Below are positions 23,245 to 31,054 of a DNA stretch of 58,301 nucleotides, one piece after another. The notes below the pieces were generated by a model. It had not been told where the DNA came from, did not search any database, and saw only the letters and a program-made list of their open reading frames with translations. The stretch lies in NCBI GenBank assembly GCA_937868205.1, contig CALMMC010000151.1:1-58301 (forward strand). The letters run 5' to 3'. The position numbers and the translations under genes were made by a program. This DNA is from JAAZPG01 sp012797375 (GTDB lineage Bacteria > Acidobacteriota > Aminicenantia > Aminicenantales > UBA4085). Each line of letters begins with the position of its first letter. Position 1 is the stretch's first letter.

Positions 23245-25578
23245 ATGACTATTAAAGCTTCCGACCGCGCCAAAATCTCCGAACGGGCGGGCCAATTTGT
23301 CAAGGCGGGACGAATCGAGGAAGCGGTCGCCGAATATCAAAAGCTCCTGGACGGATCCGGCCAGGATGTCTCGATCGGAAATATCATCGGAGACTTGTGC
23401 CTCCAGCTGGGACAGGAAGACCGGGCCATCGAGCTTTTCATGAATAACGTCGAAACGCTGGAACGGCGGGGGGCGTATTCGCAGGCCCTGGCCATCGCCA
23501 AGAAGGTCAACAAGATCCGGCCGGCGGAACCGGACGTCATGATCCGGATCGGGGATCTCTACGGGCAGCTCGGATTTTCGGGCGAGGCCCGGGAACAATA
23601 TACTCAAGCGGCGGATGAGTATGAAAAGCGGAATGAGACCAAGCCGCTGATCGCCCTCTACGAAAAGAGGGCCCGGCTCGACCGGACCGATCTGGTGACC
23701 CGGCTGAAGCTCGCCCGCCTCTATCTGGAGGAGCGGAAAGGGGATCAGGCCCAGGTCGTTTTGAACGAGGCGGCCGATCTGCTTTTCGTCCGCAAGGAAT
23801 ACGGCGAGGCCGAAAAAATCCTCCTCGAGGCGCTGGCCGTCGCCGACGGCGATTACCGGACGTTGACGAACCTCGTTCGCGTTTACCGCGAGCTCAAGCG
23901 GCCCGAGACATCCATGGAAATGCTGGGCCGGATCGTCAAGAAGCGAGGGCCCCGGACCGACCTTCTCAGCCTGATGGCTCTCCTGCACAGCGAGCAGGGG
24001 GACAAGGACAAGGCGGCCGAAATCTACGGCCGGATCCTGGCCGAGGATCCCGGGAACTACGACATCCGGGCGAAACTCGGAATCATTGAGATCGAGCGCG
24101 GCCGGCCGGATGAGGCCCTGGAGATCTTTGATCCGCTTATATCCCATTTTCTCCAGAAAAGCGACGAGGATAAAGCCGCCGGCCTGCTCGGGCTCATTCT
24201 GATGTCCGGCCGGATGCATCTTCCGACGCTCGAGCGGCTGGCCGGCGTCTTCCGCGGCGTCGGCCGGACGAAGGACCTGGAAGTCGTGCTTCGGGTCCTT
24301 CTGGCGGAATACCGTTCCGAGAGTCGGGACAATGACCGGATCCGGATTCTCCGCGAGCTCTATATCCTCCTTCCGATGGATGCCGGGATCGCCGAAGAAG
24401 CGGAGACTCTAGGGATCCGGCGCGAGCTCCATCAGGAGGCCGCCGAGGTGGCGCCCGAGGCCGGCCGGCCGATTTCGGAACAGGACCAGGAAATGCTCCG
24501 GCTGAATTTGGCCAAGGCCGAGCTTTACCTGGAACAAGGCCTCGTCCGGAACGCCCGGCGGATCCTGGAGAACCTGCGGCTTCTCTACCCCGACGATCCG
24601 CGCATCCAGAAGAAAATCGAAAGTCTTCGGGCCGCCCCGAGCGTTATCATCGACAAGAAAATCCCTGAGATCGTCGAGGAAACGGCCCGCCGGGAGATCG
24701 ACATCATCGGCCCCGCGGTTGAACCGGGAATGGTTGTCCCTCCGGTTTCGGCTCCGCCCCTCGACCTCGAATTGCTCATTTCCGATTTCGCCCAGCCCTT
24801 GCCTCCCGAAACCCCGATTCATCCGGCCGCCGAAACGCCGTCGAGCCGGAAAAAGGGACCGGTTTTTTCCGTTCGGAGCGGTCCGGCCGCCTCCCGGACG
24901 AAACCCGCGCCTCCTCCGCCGCCCCCCGCGCCTCAGGCCGAGGCGCCCGACGAAGAGGCCGGATCCAAGGTCACGTCCGCCGAAATATTCGCCGGCTTGG
25001 ATATCGGCCCGTTCGTCGCTTCGGCAGCCGGTTCCGCCGCCGCGTCCCAAGGGTATATCGACATCACCGACAAGATCGAGGAGGAAATCGAGGCTCTCGA
25101 AGTCGAGTTCTACAAGCAGCTTAAGGAGCGGACCTCGGTCATCGAGAAGGACCTGGTCGATATCGTCCAGGAATTCCGCCGGCAGGTGGATATCAAGGTG
25201 GATCAGCGCAATTATGAATCCCGCTACAATCTGGGCTTGGCCTTTTTCGAGCAGAACCTCTATGAGGAAGCCATCGCCGAGTTCGAATTGGCGGCCGCCG
25301 ATCCGGGCCGGACGGCGGATTGCTGGAGTCTGATCGGACAATGCTGCGTCAAAAAAAGAAACTATCCGGAAGCCCGCCGTCGTTTCGAGGGGGCGATTTC
25401 CTTGACGCCGGAGGAATCTCCGGAGCGGTTCGCCTTGGCGTACGAACTGGCCTCGTTTTACGAGATGATCAGCGAAAACGAGGCGGCCCTGGCTCTTTAC
25501 CGCGAGATTTCGGCCTGGAATCCGAAGTTCCGCAACACGGCCAAGCGCATCAAGATCCTCGAAAAAATCGTGTCCTGA
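23245..25578 (+). CDS. Large tetratricopeptide-repeat protein
   Basis: 777 residues from the ATG at 23245, four bases after rnhB. No signal peptide, so cytoplasmic. About twelve TPR units occupy residues 1-450 (for example RIGDLYGQLGFSGEAREQY). A Pro/Ala/Glu-rich low-complexity linker spans roughly 500-590, with a seven-proline run. A short predicted coiled coil (IEEEIEALEVEFYKQLKERTSVIEKDLVDIV) precedes a second TPR block at the C-terminus (YNLGLAFFEQNLYEEAIAEFELAA). It is likely a scaffold for protein complexes; related proteins accompany gliding, pilus and signalling genes in other phyla, but no function can be assigned from this window. Confidence 0.82.
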   Translation: MTIKASDRAKISERAGQFVKAGRIEEAVAEYQKLLDGSGQDVSIGNIIGDLCLQLGQEDRAIELFMNNVETLERRGAYSQALAIAKKVNKIRPAEPDVMIRIGDLYGQLGFSGEAREQYTQAADEYEKRNETKPLIALYEKRARLDRTDLVTRLKLARLYLEERKGDQAQVVLNEAADLLFVRKEYGEAEKILLEALAVADGDYRTLTNLVRVYRELKRPETSMEMLGRIVKKRGPRTDLLSLMALLHSEQGDKDKAAEIYGRILAEDPGNYDIRAKLGIIEIERGRPDEALEIFDPLISHFLQKSDEDKAAGLLGLILMSGRMHLPTLERLAGVFRGVGRTKDLEVVLRVLLAEYRSESRDNDRIRILRELYILLPMDAGIAEEAETLGIRRELHQEAAEVAPEAGRPISEQDQEMLRLNLAKAELYLEQGLVRNARRILENLRLLYPDDPRIQKKIESLRAAPSVIIDKKIPEIVEETARREIDIIGPAVEPGMVVPPVSAPPLDLELLISDFAQPLPPETPIHPAAETPSSRKKGPVFSVRSGPAASRTKPAPPPPPPAPQAEAPDEEAGSKVTSAEIFAGLDIGPFVASAAGSAAASQGYIDITDKIEEEIEALEVEFYKQLKERTSVIEKDLVDIVQEFRRQVDIKVDQRNYESRYNLGLAFFEQNLYEEAIAEFELAAADPGRTADCWSLIGQCCVKKRNYPEARRRFEGAISLTPEESPERFALAYELASFYEMISENEAALALYREISAWNPKFRNTAKRIKILEKIVS

Positions 25579-25595
25579 CCGCTTCCTCTTTCACT

Positions 25596-26231
25596 GTGCG
25601 CATCATCGATTTAAGCCATCTTCTCGCCGAAACGATGCCGGTCTTTCCCGGCGACGCGGCCCCGCGGATCACGGAAGCCTCGACCATCGATGAACACGGA
25701 TTCGCCTCGAAAACCCTCCGCCTGGGGACTCACACCGGAACGCACGTGGATGCGCCGGCCCATTTTCTGGCCGGCGGCGCGGCCCTCGACCGGCTGCCGG
25801 CCGCCCGCTTCGCCGGGCCCGGCTGTCTCGTGGACGTCTCCCGCCTTGCCGGGCCGCGGATCGAGATCGCCGACCTGGAGGGGGACCGGGACCGGATCGC
25901 GGCCTCGGAATTCGTTCTTCTCTTCTCCGACTGGGCGAAGCGCTGGGGGAGTCCCGCGTATTTCTCCGGCCATCCGGCGCTTTCGGAGAAGGCCGCCCGC
26001 TGGCTGGCCGGCTTCAAGCTGAAGGGAGTCGGGGTGGACGCGCCTTCCGCCGACGTCATGGATGCGGCCCGTCCGGCCGTGCACCGGATTTTTCTGTCCC
26101 GGGGTATCGTGATCATCGAAAACCTGACCGGTCTCCGGACGCTCCGCGGCCGGGCGTTCCTCTTCGCCTGCCTGCCCCTGAACATCGCCGGCGGGGACGG
26201 CTCGCCCGTTCGGGCGGTGGCGATCCTCTGA
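25596..26231 (+). CDS. Cyclase family / arylformamidase-like metal hydrolase
   Basis: 211 residues from the GTG at 25596. Opens with IIDLSHLLAETMPVFPGD, has GTHTGTHVDAPAHF (the H-x-G-T-H-x-D-x-P-x-H metal motif) and VGVDAPSAD, and ends with IENLTGL, all hallmarks of the cyclase/KynB fold (PF04199). Members hydrolyse N-formylkynurenine, isatin or related amides. No tryptophan-degradation neighbours are present, so the substrate is open. Likely co-transcribed with the TPR gene (17-nt gap). Confidence 0.85.
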   Translation: MRIIDLSHLLAETMPVFPGDAAPRITEASTIDEHGFASKTLRLGTHTGTHVDAPAHFLAGGAALDRLPAARFAGPGCLVDVSRLAGPRIEIADLEGDRDRIAASEFVLLFSDWAKRWGSPAYFSGHPALSEKAARWLAGFKLKGVGVDAPSADVMDAARPAVHRIFLSRGIVIIENLTGLRTLRGRAFLFACLPLNIAGGDGSPVRAVAIL

Positions 26232-26437
26232 TCCCGGCCTTCAGGATACACGGTTCGAGCGAACGGTTCGCGCGGGGACCTCTTCGCCGGGGAGCAAACA
26301 CGATCCTTCGGCACGCCCGACGGGCTGTCCTCCTCATGAAGACGATGTTGAGAACAAGAGATAGACAGGAATCCGAAAAGATCTTATGAATGCCGCCGGC
26401 CGAAAAAGGGATGGGAAAAAGAGAAAGCTTCTCCCGG

Positions 26438-27166
26438 TCAATTCATTTTATCCAGCGGGACGTCCAGGACGGGTTTGTCCTCGAAGCCGCGGAAATCGAA
26501 ATGCCACCATTCCGGGGCGTAGGGAATGAATCCCCGGTTTGTCATGGCTAGTTCGAGAAGGGCGCGGTGGGCGATGGCTTCCCGCGGCAGGTCCATGAAG
26601 TCGCGGGCCGCCCGCTCGGTGAAATCATCGAACGGCGTCGGCATGAGGACCTCGCGGCCGGCGGCGTCGACGAGGGTGAGATCGACGGCGTAGCCGCGGT
26701 TGTGGCGCGATCCCTTGGCCGGATCGGCCACGAACCGCTCGTCGGGGAGAATCGACCAGAAGATTTTTTGGACCGAAAGGGGACGGTAGCCGTCGAAAAC
26801 CTTGAGGCCGTAGCCGAAGGTTCGCAGATCCGCTTGAACTTGGACCAGGGCTTGAGCGGCTTCCTTGACGAGGAAGCAACGGGCGATGGGATAGACGGCC
26901 TTGCCGGTGAAGTTGTCGGTCGTCGCGTACTTGATGTCCAGGATGATGTCCGGGGCGGCGACGGCAAGCTCGACCAGCTCCGGCGGGGCGGCCGCGAAGT
27001 CCGGGGCGGCGCCGGGGCGGCACCCGAGGGAAAGGAAAGCTCCGGCCAGGAGTACTACGACGGCGGCGGCGGCGAGGGGTCGCGGCCCGCGATCGGCATC
27101 CGAGGCGGCGCGCCTCCCGGGATGAATCGGAATCATCCTGCCGCGATCGAGGCTGGTTGTGCTCAT
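26438..27166 (-). CDS. D-alanyl-D-alanine dipeptidase, VanX/DdpX-like lipoprotein
   Basis: 242 residues with a membrane segment ending in LSLGC at residue ~49, a lipobox, so probably periplasmic and lipid-anchored. The N-terminal cytoplasmic part is unusually long and basic. M15D zinc-peptidase motifs are intact: FDGYRPLSVQ, SRHNRGYAVDLTLV (S-x-H-x-x-G-x-A-x-D) and EWWHFDFRG (E-x-W-H). It would cleave D-Ala-D-Ala or murein-derived dipeptides, most likely for peptidoglycan recycling; no vanHA or other resistance genes are nearby. AAGGAG site 7 nt before the ATG. Confidence 0.9.
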   Translation of the reverse strand: MSTTSLDRGRMIPIHPGRRAASDADRGPRPLAAAAVVVLLAGAFLSLGCRPGAAPDFAAAPPELVELAVAAPDIILDIKYATTDNFTGKAVYPIARCFLVKEAAQALVQVQADLRTFGYGLKVFDGYRPLSVQKIFWSILPDERFVADPAKGSRHNRGYAVDLTLVDAAGREVLMPTPFDDFTERAARDFMDLPREAIAHRALLELAMTNRGFIPYAPEWWHFDFRGFEDKPVLDVPLDKMN

Positions 27167-27266
27167 GAAAACGCTCCTTCGGATTTTTCCCTAGAGAATC
27201 ATTTTTGTTCCCGGAAATCAAGGTTCAAATGAAAGAATCCTCTCTCCCGGGCCGATCCCCAAAGGG

Positions 27267-27316
27267 AAAAGGCGCCGGAGGAACCCCGGTCGGCGGGATT
27301 CTCTCCGGCGCCTTTT
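27267..27316. terminator. Symmetric intrinsic terminator between secretin-N gene and vanX-like gene
   Basis: AAAA + GGCGCCGGAG (27267-27280), a 22-nt loop, then CTCCGGCGCC + TTTT (27303-27316). The 10-bp GC stem flanked by A4/T4 can terminate transcripts on either strand; it lies 15 nt beyond the stop of the minus-strand secretin-N gene, which it most plausibly terminates. Confidence 0.75.
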
Positions 27317-27330
27317 CGCCGGGCCGGGGC

Positions 27331-28146
27331 TTATTTAACCGCTTTCCCGTAAAGGATCAGGATCAGTCCCCGGTCGGCGTCCGTCTTGGAAACGCCGACG
27401 ACGGTCTTTTCCCCGGCCTTCAGGAGAAGGGTCGTGCGGATGAGCTCGTTGAAGCGCGAGGCCGCCGGCGGGGCCTCCTCTTTTTTCACCAGGCCGACCG
27501 TCACCGCCGGGTTCCATTCCTGCCTGCCCAGGCGGATCTCGGTCTGGATGGTTTCGATCGTTCCGTCCTTCGTGTATTTCGGTCTCAGCCAGACTTCGTA
27601 TTCCCCCTTGGGTCCGATTTTCGCTTGAGCCGTCTCGCCGTCGATCACCCGGATGACCGTCCCGTCGAGGAGGACGAAGCTTTTATATTTCAGGATGCCG
27701 CGAAGCTCCCGGATGACCGCATCGTTCTTTAGGGTATCTTCGCCCGCGTCCGATCCCTGGACGATCTGGACCGTGTACTGGATCTCGGCCGGCTTGATGT
27801 CGATGTCCCGAACGATGGATATCATTTTCTCGACGATCTCCGGCGTGTCGGTGACGACGATCGATTTCTCCGCGCGCCCGGCCGGCATGACGCGGCCGAG
27901 GGCGCTTTGGTACCCTCGAAGGAGAATCGTGATCGTTTCGAGATCGGCGTATTTCAGCTTGATGAGCTCGGTCCGAAGGGCCGGGGCGGGCGGCGCGGCG
28001 GCCTGGGGCGCCGCTTCAGGCGGCTCGGCGGGGGAGGCCGGCATGGAAGCGGACGCGGCCGCCGGGTTTTGGCTCTGGGCCCGGACGGCGGCGGCGAAAA
28101 CGAACGTGAGCCCGGCGAGAAGAAAGATTCCAACGGATTTTTTCAT
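27331..28146 (-). CDS. Exported secretin-N-domain protein of an ECF sigma operon
   Basis: 271 residues from the ATG at 28146 (TGAcATG after the anti-sigma gene). Signal peptide MKKSVGIFLLAGLTFVFAAAVRAQ, then a ~35-residue Pro/Ala-rich linker, then a secretin N-type domain (TELIKLKYADLETITILLRG ... SIVVTDTPEIVEKMISIVRDID). The remaining ~150 residues are beta-rich and end with LLLKAGEKTVVGVSKTDADRGLILIL, reminiscent of a strand pair of the secretin barrel. It is far too short for a full secretin. Last gene of the sigma/anti-sigma run, so perhaps a periplasmic sensor or target of that regulator (inference). Confidence 0.7.
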   Translation of the reverse strand: MKKSVGIFLLAGLTFVFAAAVRAQSQNPAAASASMPASPAEPPEAAPQAAAPPAPALRTELIKLKYADLETITILLRGYQSALGRVMPAGRAEKSIVVTDTPEIVEKMISIVRDIDIKPAEIQYTVQIVQGSDAGEDTLKNDAVIRELRGILKYKSFVLLDGTVIRVIDGETAQAKIGPKGEYEVWLRPKYTKDGTIETIQTEIRLGRQEWNPAVTVGLVKKEEAPPAASRFNELIRTTLLLKAGEKTVVGVSKTDADRGLILILYGKAVK

Positions 28147-28147
28147 G

Positions 28148-28768
28148 TCATTCCTCCAGGTTGAGAGAGTCATTGATAAACCAGACGATCTGAAGACCGG
28201 TCTCTTCCGATATCCACGTGAACGACGGGACGTCTCCCGCCGGCGGGGGCGCTGCGGACGAAGGAAAGGGGGACGGGCGGCCGGCGGAAAAGACGGTTCC
28301 CCCGGCCGGGGCCCGGGAGTCCGTTTCCGCCGGAATGGTCCCGGGCGCGTTCGGCTTGATGATCCGAGGCCGCGCGGCGGAGGCCGCGGCCCGGGAGGGA
28401 TGGTTTTCCACCTTGGGGATGAGCCAGGGAATATGCCGGACGCCGAAAAATATGGCGGCGCCGACAAGAAGGACGCCCAGAACGCAGCCGAGGGAGGGGC
28501 GGAAGAACCGGGCGAAACGGTCCGATTTCGCCGTCTTTCCGCCGGCGACGGCCGCCCGGATCGCGACCCTCCATTCCGCCTCGGTGAAATCCGCGTCGTC
28601 GAAAACGGCCGGATGCTTCAAGGCCTCGATCCCGGCCCGAAAGGCGGACGCCTCGGTTCGGCAGGAGGCGCATTCCCGGAGGTGCTGTTCCAAGCGCTTT
28701 TTCGATCCGGCGGAGAAAATCCGTCCGGTCGGATCGGAAAGCCGTCTGCGGGCGGACCGGCAATTCAT
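28148..28768 (-). CDS. Membrane anti-sigma factor with zinc-finger N-terminus
   Basis: 206 residues. The N-terminal anti-sigma zinc-binding motif is visible: Cys3 and HLRECASC (H-x3-C-x2-C). A single transmembrane helix (LGCVLGVLLVGAAIFFGV) near residue 100 separates it from a periplasmic Pro/Ala-rich region ending GLQIVWFINDSLNLEE. It should hold the ECF sigma encoded just upstream and release it on an envelope signal. ATGA overlap with the sigma gene and 1-nt spacing to the secretin-N gene show a single transcript. Confidence 0.85.
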   Translation of the reverse strand: MNCRSARRRLSDPTGRIFSAGSKKRLEQHLRECASCRTEASAFRAGIEALKHPAVFDDADFTEAEWRVAIRAAVAGGKTAKSDRFARFFRPSLGCVLGVLLVGAAIFFGVRHIPWLIPKVENHPSRAAASAARPRIIKPNAPGTIPAETDSRAPAGGTVFSAGRPSPFPSSAAPPPAGDVPSFTWISEETGLQIVWFINDSLNLEE

Positions 28769-29337
28769 CGGGAGGTCTCCTGAAGCGAAGGATCGAGGGC
28801 GGCCAATCGATCGCGGATTTTACCCCGGGCCCGGGAGAGATGGACGCGGACGGCGATCGCCGAGCTCCGGACGATCGCGGCCGTTTCCCGGACGCTTTTT
28901 CCCTCCAGGTCGCGGAGGATGAATACGTCCCGCTCCCGGGCGCTCAAGGCGGACAGGGCCGAGAGGACTCGTTCCCGGATTTCTTGCCGGCCGCGGGCTT
29001 CCTCGGGCCCCGGTCCGCCGCCGCCGGCGTTCTCCAGAAGGAAATCGGAGTTCGCCCAAGCCGTTTCCCGGCGTCGCCGGCCGGCTCGCTCGCGTCCGAC
29101 GTTGACCAGGATCTGGAGCAGCCAGTTCCGGAAGCCGCGTTCGAAATCGCATTTTCCGAGATGGCGGAAGGCCCGGAGGAGCGTTTCCTGGGCGACCTCC
29201 AAGGCATCTTCGCGGTTGCCGGTCATCTTATAGGCCAGTCCGAACAGCGTCTTCCGGTAGGGAAGAACGAGCGGCTCGAACGCCGTGGAATCTCCGGCGA
29301 GCACCCGGGCGGCCAATTCGATCTCCTTCACGTCCAT
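28765..29337 (-). CDS. ECF-type RNA polymerase sigma factor
   Basis: 190 residues. Region 2 (FEPLVLPYRKTLFGLAYKMTGNREDALEVAQETLLRAFRHL) and region 4 (LSARERDVFILRDLEGKSVRETAAIVRSS) are both present, with no region 3 or 1, as in extracytoplasmic-function sigmas. A Gly-rich linker (ENAGGGGPGPEEA) joins them. It is followed by its predicted anti-sigma factor. A TATACT box lies 10 nt before the ATG; autoregulation is usual in such operons but no ECF-type promoter motif was confidently seen. Confidence 0.9.
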   Translation of the reverse strand: MDVKEIELAARVLAGDSTAFEPLVLPYRKTLFGLAYKMTGNREDALEVAQETLLRAFRHLGKCDFERGFRNWLLQILVNVGRERAGRRRRETAWANSDFLLENAGGGGPGPEEARGRQEIRERVLSALSALSARERDVFILRDLEGKSVRETAAIVRSSAIAVRVHLSRARGKIRDRLAALDPSLQETSR

Positions 29338-29347
29338 TTCACAACCG

Positions 29348-29353
29348 AGTATA
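29348..29353 (-). promoter_or_regulatory. -10-like TATACT before ECF sigma gene
   Basis: TATACT on the minus strand 10 nt from the ATG at 29337. No convincing -35 hexamer 16-18 bp upstream. If used, the leader would be about 4 nt. Confidence 0.35.
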
Positions 29354-29508
29354 TCGCCGGAGGTCCGGAAAGGTTAAGGGCGGACACTCCCTCGATTTCC
29401 CCCCCTGGCTGGATTCTCCTTTCCTCTCAATAAGAAACGGAGGCGCGGATCGAAGGAGGATTTATAAAATCGGGGCGGCGGCCCAAATTCAGCGGCGGTC
29501 GGCCGGCG

Positions 29509-30720
29509 TCACTTGACCGCTTTCATCGCCGCCAGGGCCCGGGCGGCCATCCGGTCCTGAAAATCGGCCTTCTCGGCCGGCTCGGGCCGGGTTTTCAGGA
29601 ACGCCTCGGTTTCCCTCAGGATGGCCTCCTCCGCCTCCAGCAGCTTCGGCAGGAAGCCCGTGCCGTCGGCGTTGTCGAGCCGGGAGACCAGCAGATATTC
29701 GTTTTTATCGTACTCGTCGATGGGATGGATGAGGGTCTTGATCCGGGCGGATTCCTCCCAAAGAGGCGCGTTCTCTCCCTTCCAAAGGGGCTCCGGGCTC
29801 CGGCCGGCCTCGACCCAAAGAGGAACGGCCACGGCCGTGAGGGGTTCACCCGGGATGACCCACATCGTCGCCGAGGATTCCGGATCTTCCGGATTTTTCC
29901 CGACGATCACCACGGCCGCTGATGTGTCGGGGCGGTTGATGGTGTGGCGGGCGTGAATCCATAAGCCGGGCTCGGCCGGGATATTTTTCCACTCTTCGGG
30001 ATCGGGATTCCGCAGCAGCGCGTGGCCGCAGTCCCGGCTGAAGCGCGTCAGGATCGTTTGAAAATCGATCGGCCGGCCGGGCGGCAGGGAGGCGAACAAC
30101 CGGCCGGCCCGGTCGAATCGAAGGTAGCCGGCCCCCGCCCCGGCCCGGCCGCTGCGGGCGAAGTTGGTGACCACCAGGTATTTTTCCGGGGCCGCGGACG
30201 CCTCGAACTTCTCAAGGCCGTGGTTGTGAACCTCGAAGAGGCAGGTTCGGCCGCTTCCGTCGATGACCCCGAAGTTGGCCCGGGCGCCGAGGTCGGGACC
30301 GAGATTGGCCCGGAGGAGCCGCTCGAAGTCCTCGACCGTGGCGCACGTGCGGAGGGCGTCGGCCATGATGACGCCCTCGAGGTCCTGGAGCTCCCCGGAT
30401 TTTTGGGGCAGGTTATAAGCCACGGTGTTCATGACGGCGAAACCGGCGGAGTTGAGGCCGGCCCAGGCTTGGCGGCCCGAGGCGCCCTCGGCATTGATCA
30501 GGGCCGCGTAGCTGTAGGGCGTCTCCCGGACGAAGACGACCTTGTTGGACAGGACGGCGGTGTCGCGGTTTTTCCACAGCACCGCTCCGCCGGCGGCGGA
30601 AGCCGCCGGGCTGATCACGGCGGCCGTGCATTGCTCGGCCCGGTTCTCCCCGAAGACGGCCGGGGCGGCCAGTAAAAAAGATCCTGCGATCAAGAGCCGA
30701 AGTCCACGGTCAAAGCGCAT
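29509..30720 (-). CDS. Secreted C45-type Ntn hydrolase (acyl-CoA:6-APA acyltransferase/carcinine hydrolase-like)
   Basis: 403 residues from the ATG at 30720 with an AAGGA site. Signal peptide ends near AAPAVFG; then Cys31-Thr (QCTAAVISPAASAAGGAVLWKNRDT) fits the autocatalytic N-terminal nucleophile of peptidase family C45 and the choloylglycine-hydrolase-like fold. Further family features are GLNSAGFAVMNTV and the RTCATVEDFERLL block. Members self-cleave before Cys and hydrolyse amide bonds (bile acid, penicillin or small amide substrates). The substrate is unknown. It has its own TTGACA/TACCAT promoter. Confidence 0.72.
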   Translation of the reverse strand: MRFDRGLRLLIAGSFLLAAPAVFGENRAEQCTAAVISPAASAAGGAVLWKNRDTAVLSNKVVFVRETPYSYAALINAEGASGRQAWAGLNSAGFAVMNTVAYNLPQKSGELQDLEGVIMADALRTCATVEDFERLLRANLGPDLGARANFGVIDGSGRTCLFEVHNHGLEKFEASAAPEKYLVVTNFARSGRAGAGAGYLRFDRAGRLFASLPPGRPIDFQTILTRFSRDCGHALLRNPDPEEWKNIPAEPGLWIHARHTINRPDTSAAVVIVGKNPEDPESSATMWVIPGEPLTAVAVPLWVEAGRSPEPLWKGENAPLWEESARIKTLIHPIDEYDKNEYLLVSRLDNADGTGFLPKLLEAEEAILRETEAFLKTRPEPAEKADFQDRMAARALAAMKAVK

Positions 30721-30808
30721 GTTGTTTTCCTTAATTGAAGGGGGGACCAGGCGCCGGTTTGGGGGAGACGCTCGTTCTCCCGCCCCGGCCCGCTCCCTCC
30801 CTCGAGGC

Positions 30809-30837
30809 ATGGTATCCTCGGGCGCAAACGGTGTCAA
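30809..30837 (-). promoter_or_regulatory. Promoter of the C45 Ntn hydrolase gene
   Basis: Minus strand TTGACA (30832-30837), 17-bp spacer, TACCAT (30809-30814); the leader would be about 82 nt. The 30721-31054 gap holds this promoter and the divergent herA promoter; the ~160 bp between them (30838-30996) carry no gene I recognise. Confidence 0.65.
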
Positions 30838-30996
30838 GAAACGGAGGCCTGGTTTTCCGATGAACAGGAAAAGCAGCCCGCCGCGGCAAAGGGACCGTGA
30901 CGGCTCGGCCGCCGGAGCGGCGCCTCCATGACGAGAAGCGCGGAGAATGATTCGGCTTAAATGCGGCGCCCGATTTGTCAAAGAGCCTCCAGCGGC

Positions 30997-31026
30997 TTGA
31001 CAGGGGAGGGAGGCGGACGTTATAAG
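30997..31026 (+). promoter_or_regulatory. Promoter of the HerA-like ATPase gene
   Basis: TTGACA (30997-31002), 18-bp spacer, TATAAG (31021-31026), 28 nt before the ATG at 31055, with GAGGAG as ribosome-binding site. Confidence 0.65.
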
Positions 31027-31054
31027 GGTTTTATCCCGCCGATGAGGAGCGCTT

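Noticed and set aside
26232..26437. 206-bp gap between the cyclase gene and the vanX-like gene, with GGTTCGA-type strings
   Set aside because: No tRNA cloverleaf, gene or terminator could be made from it by eye.
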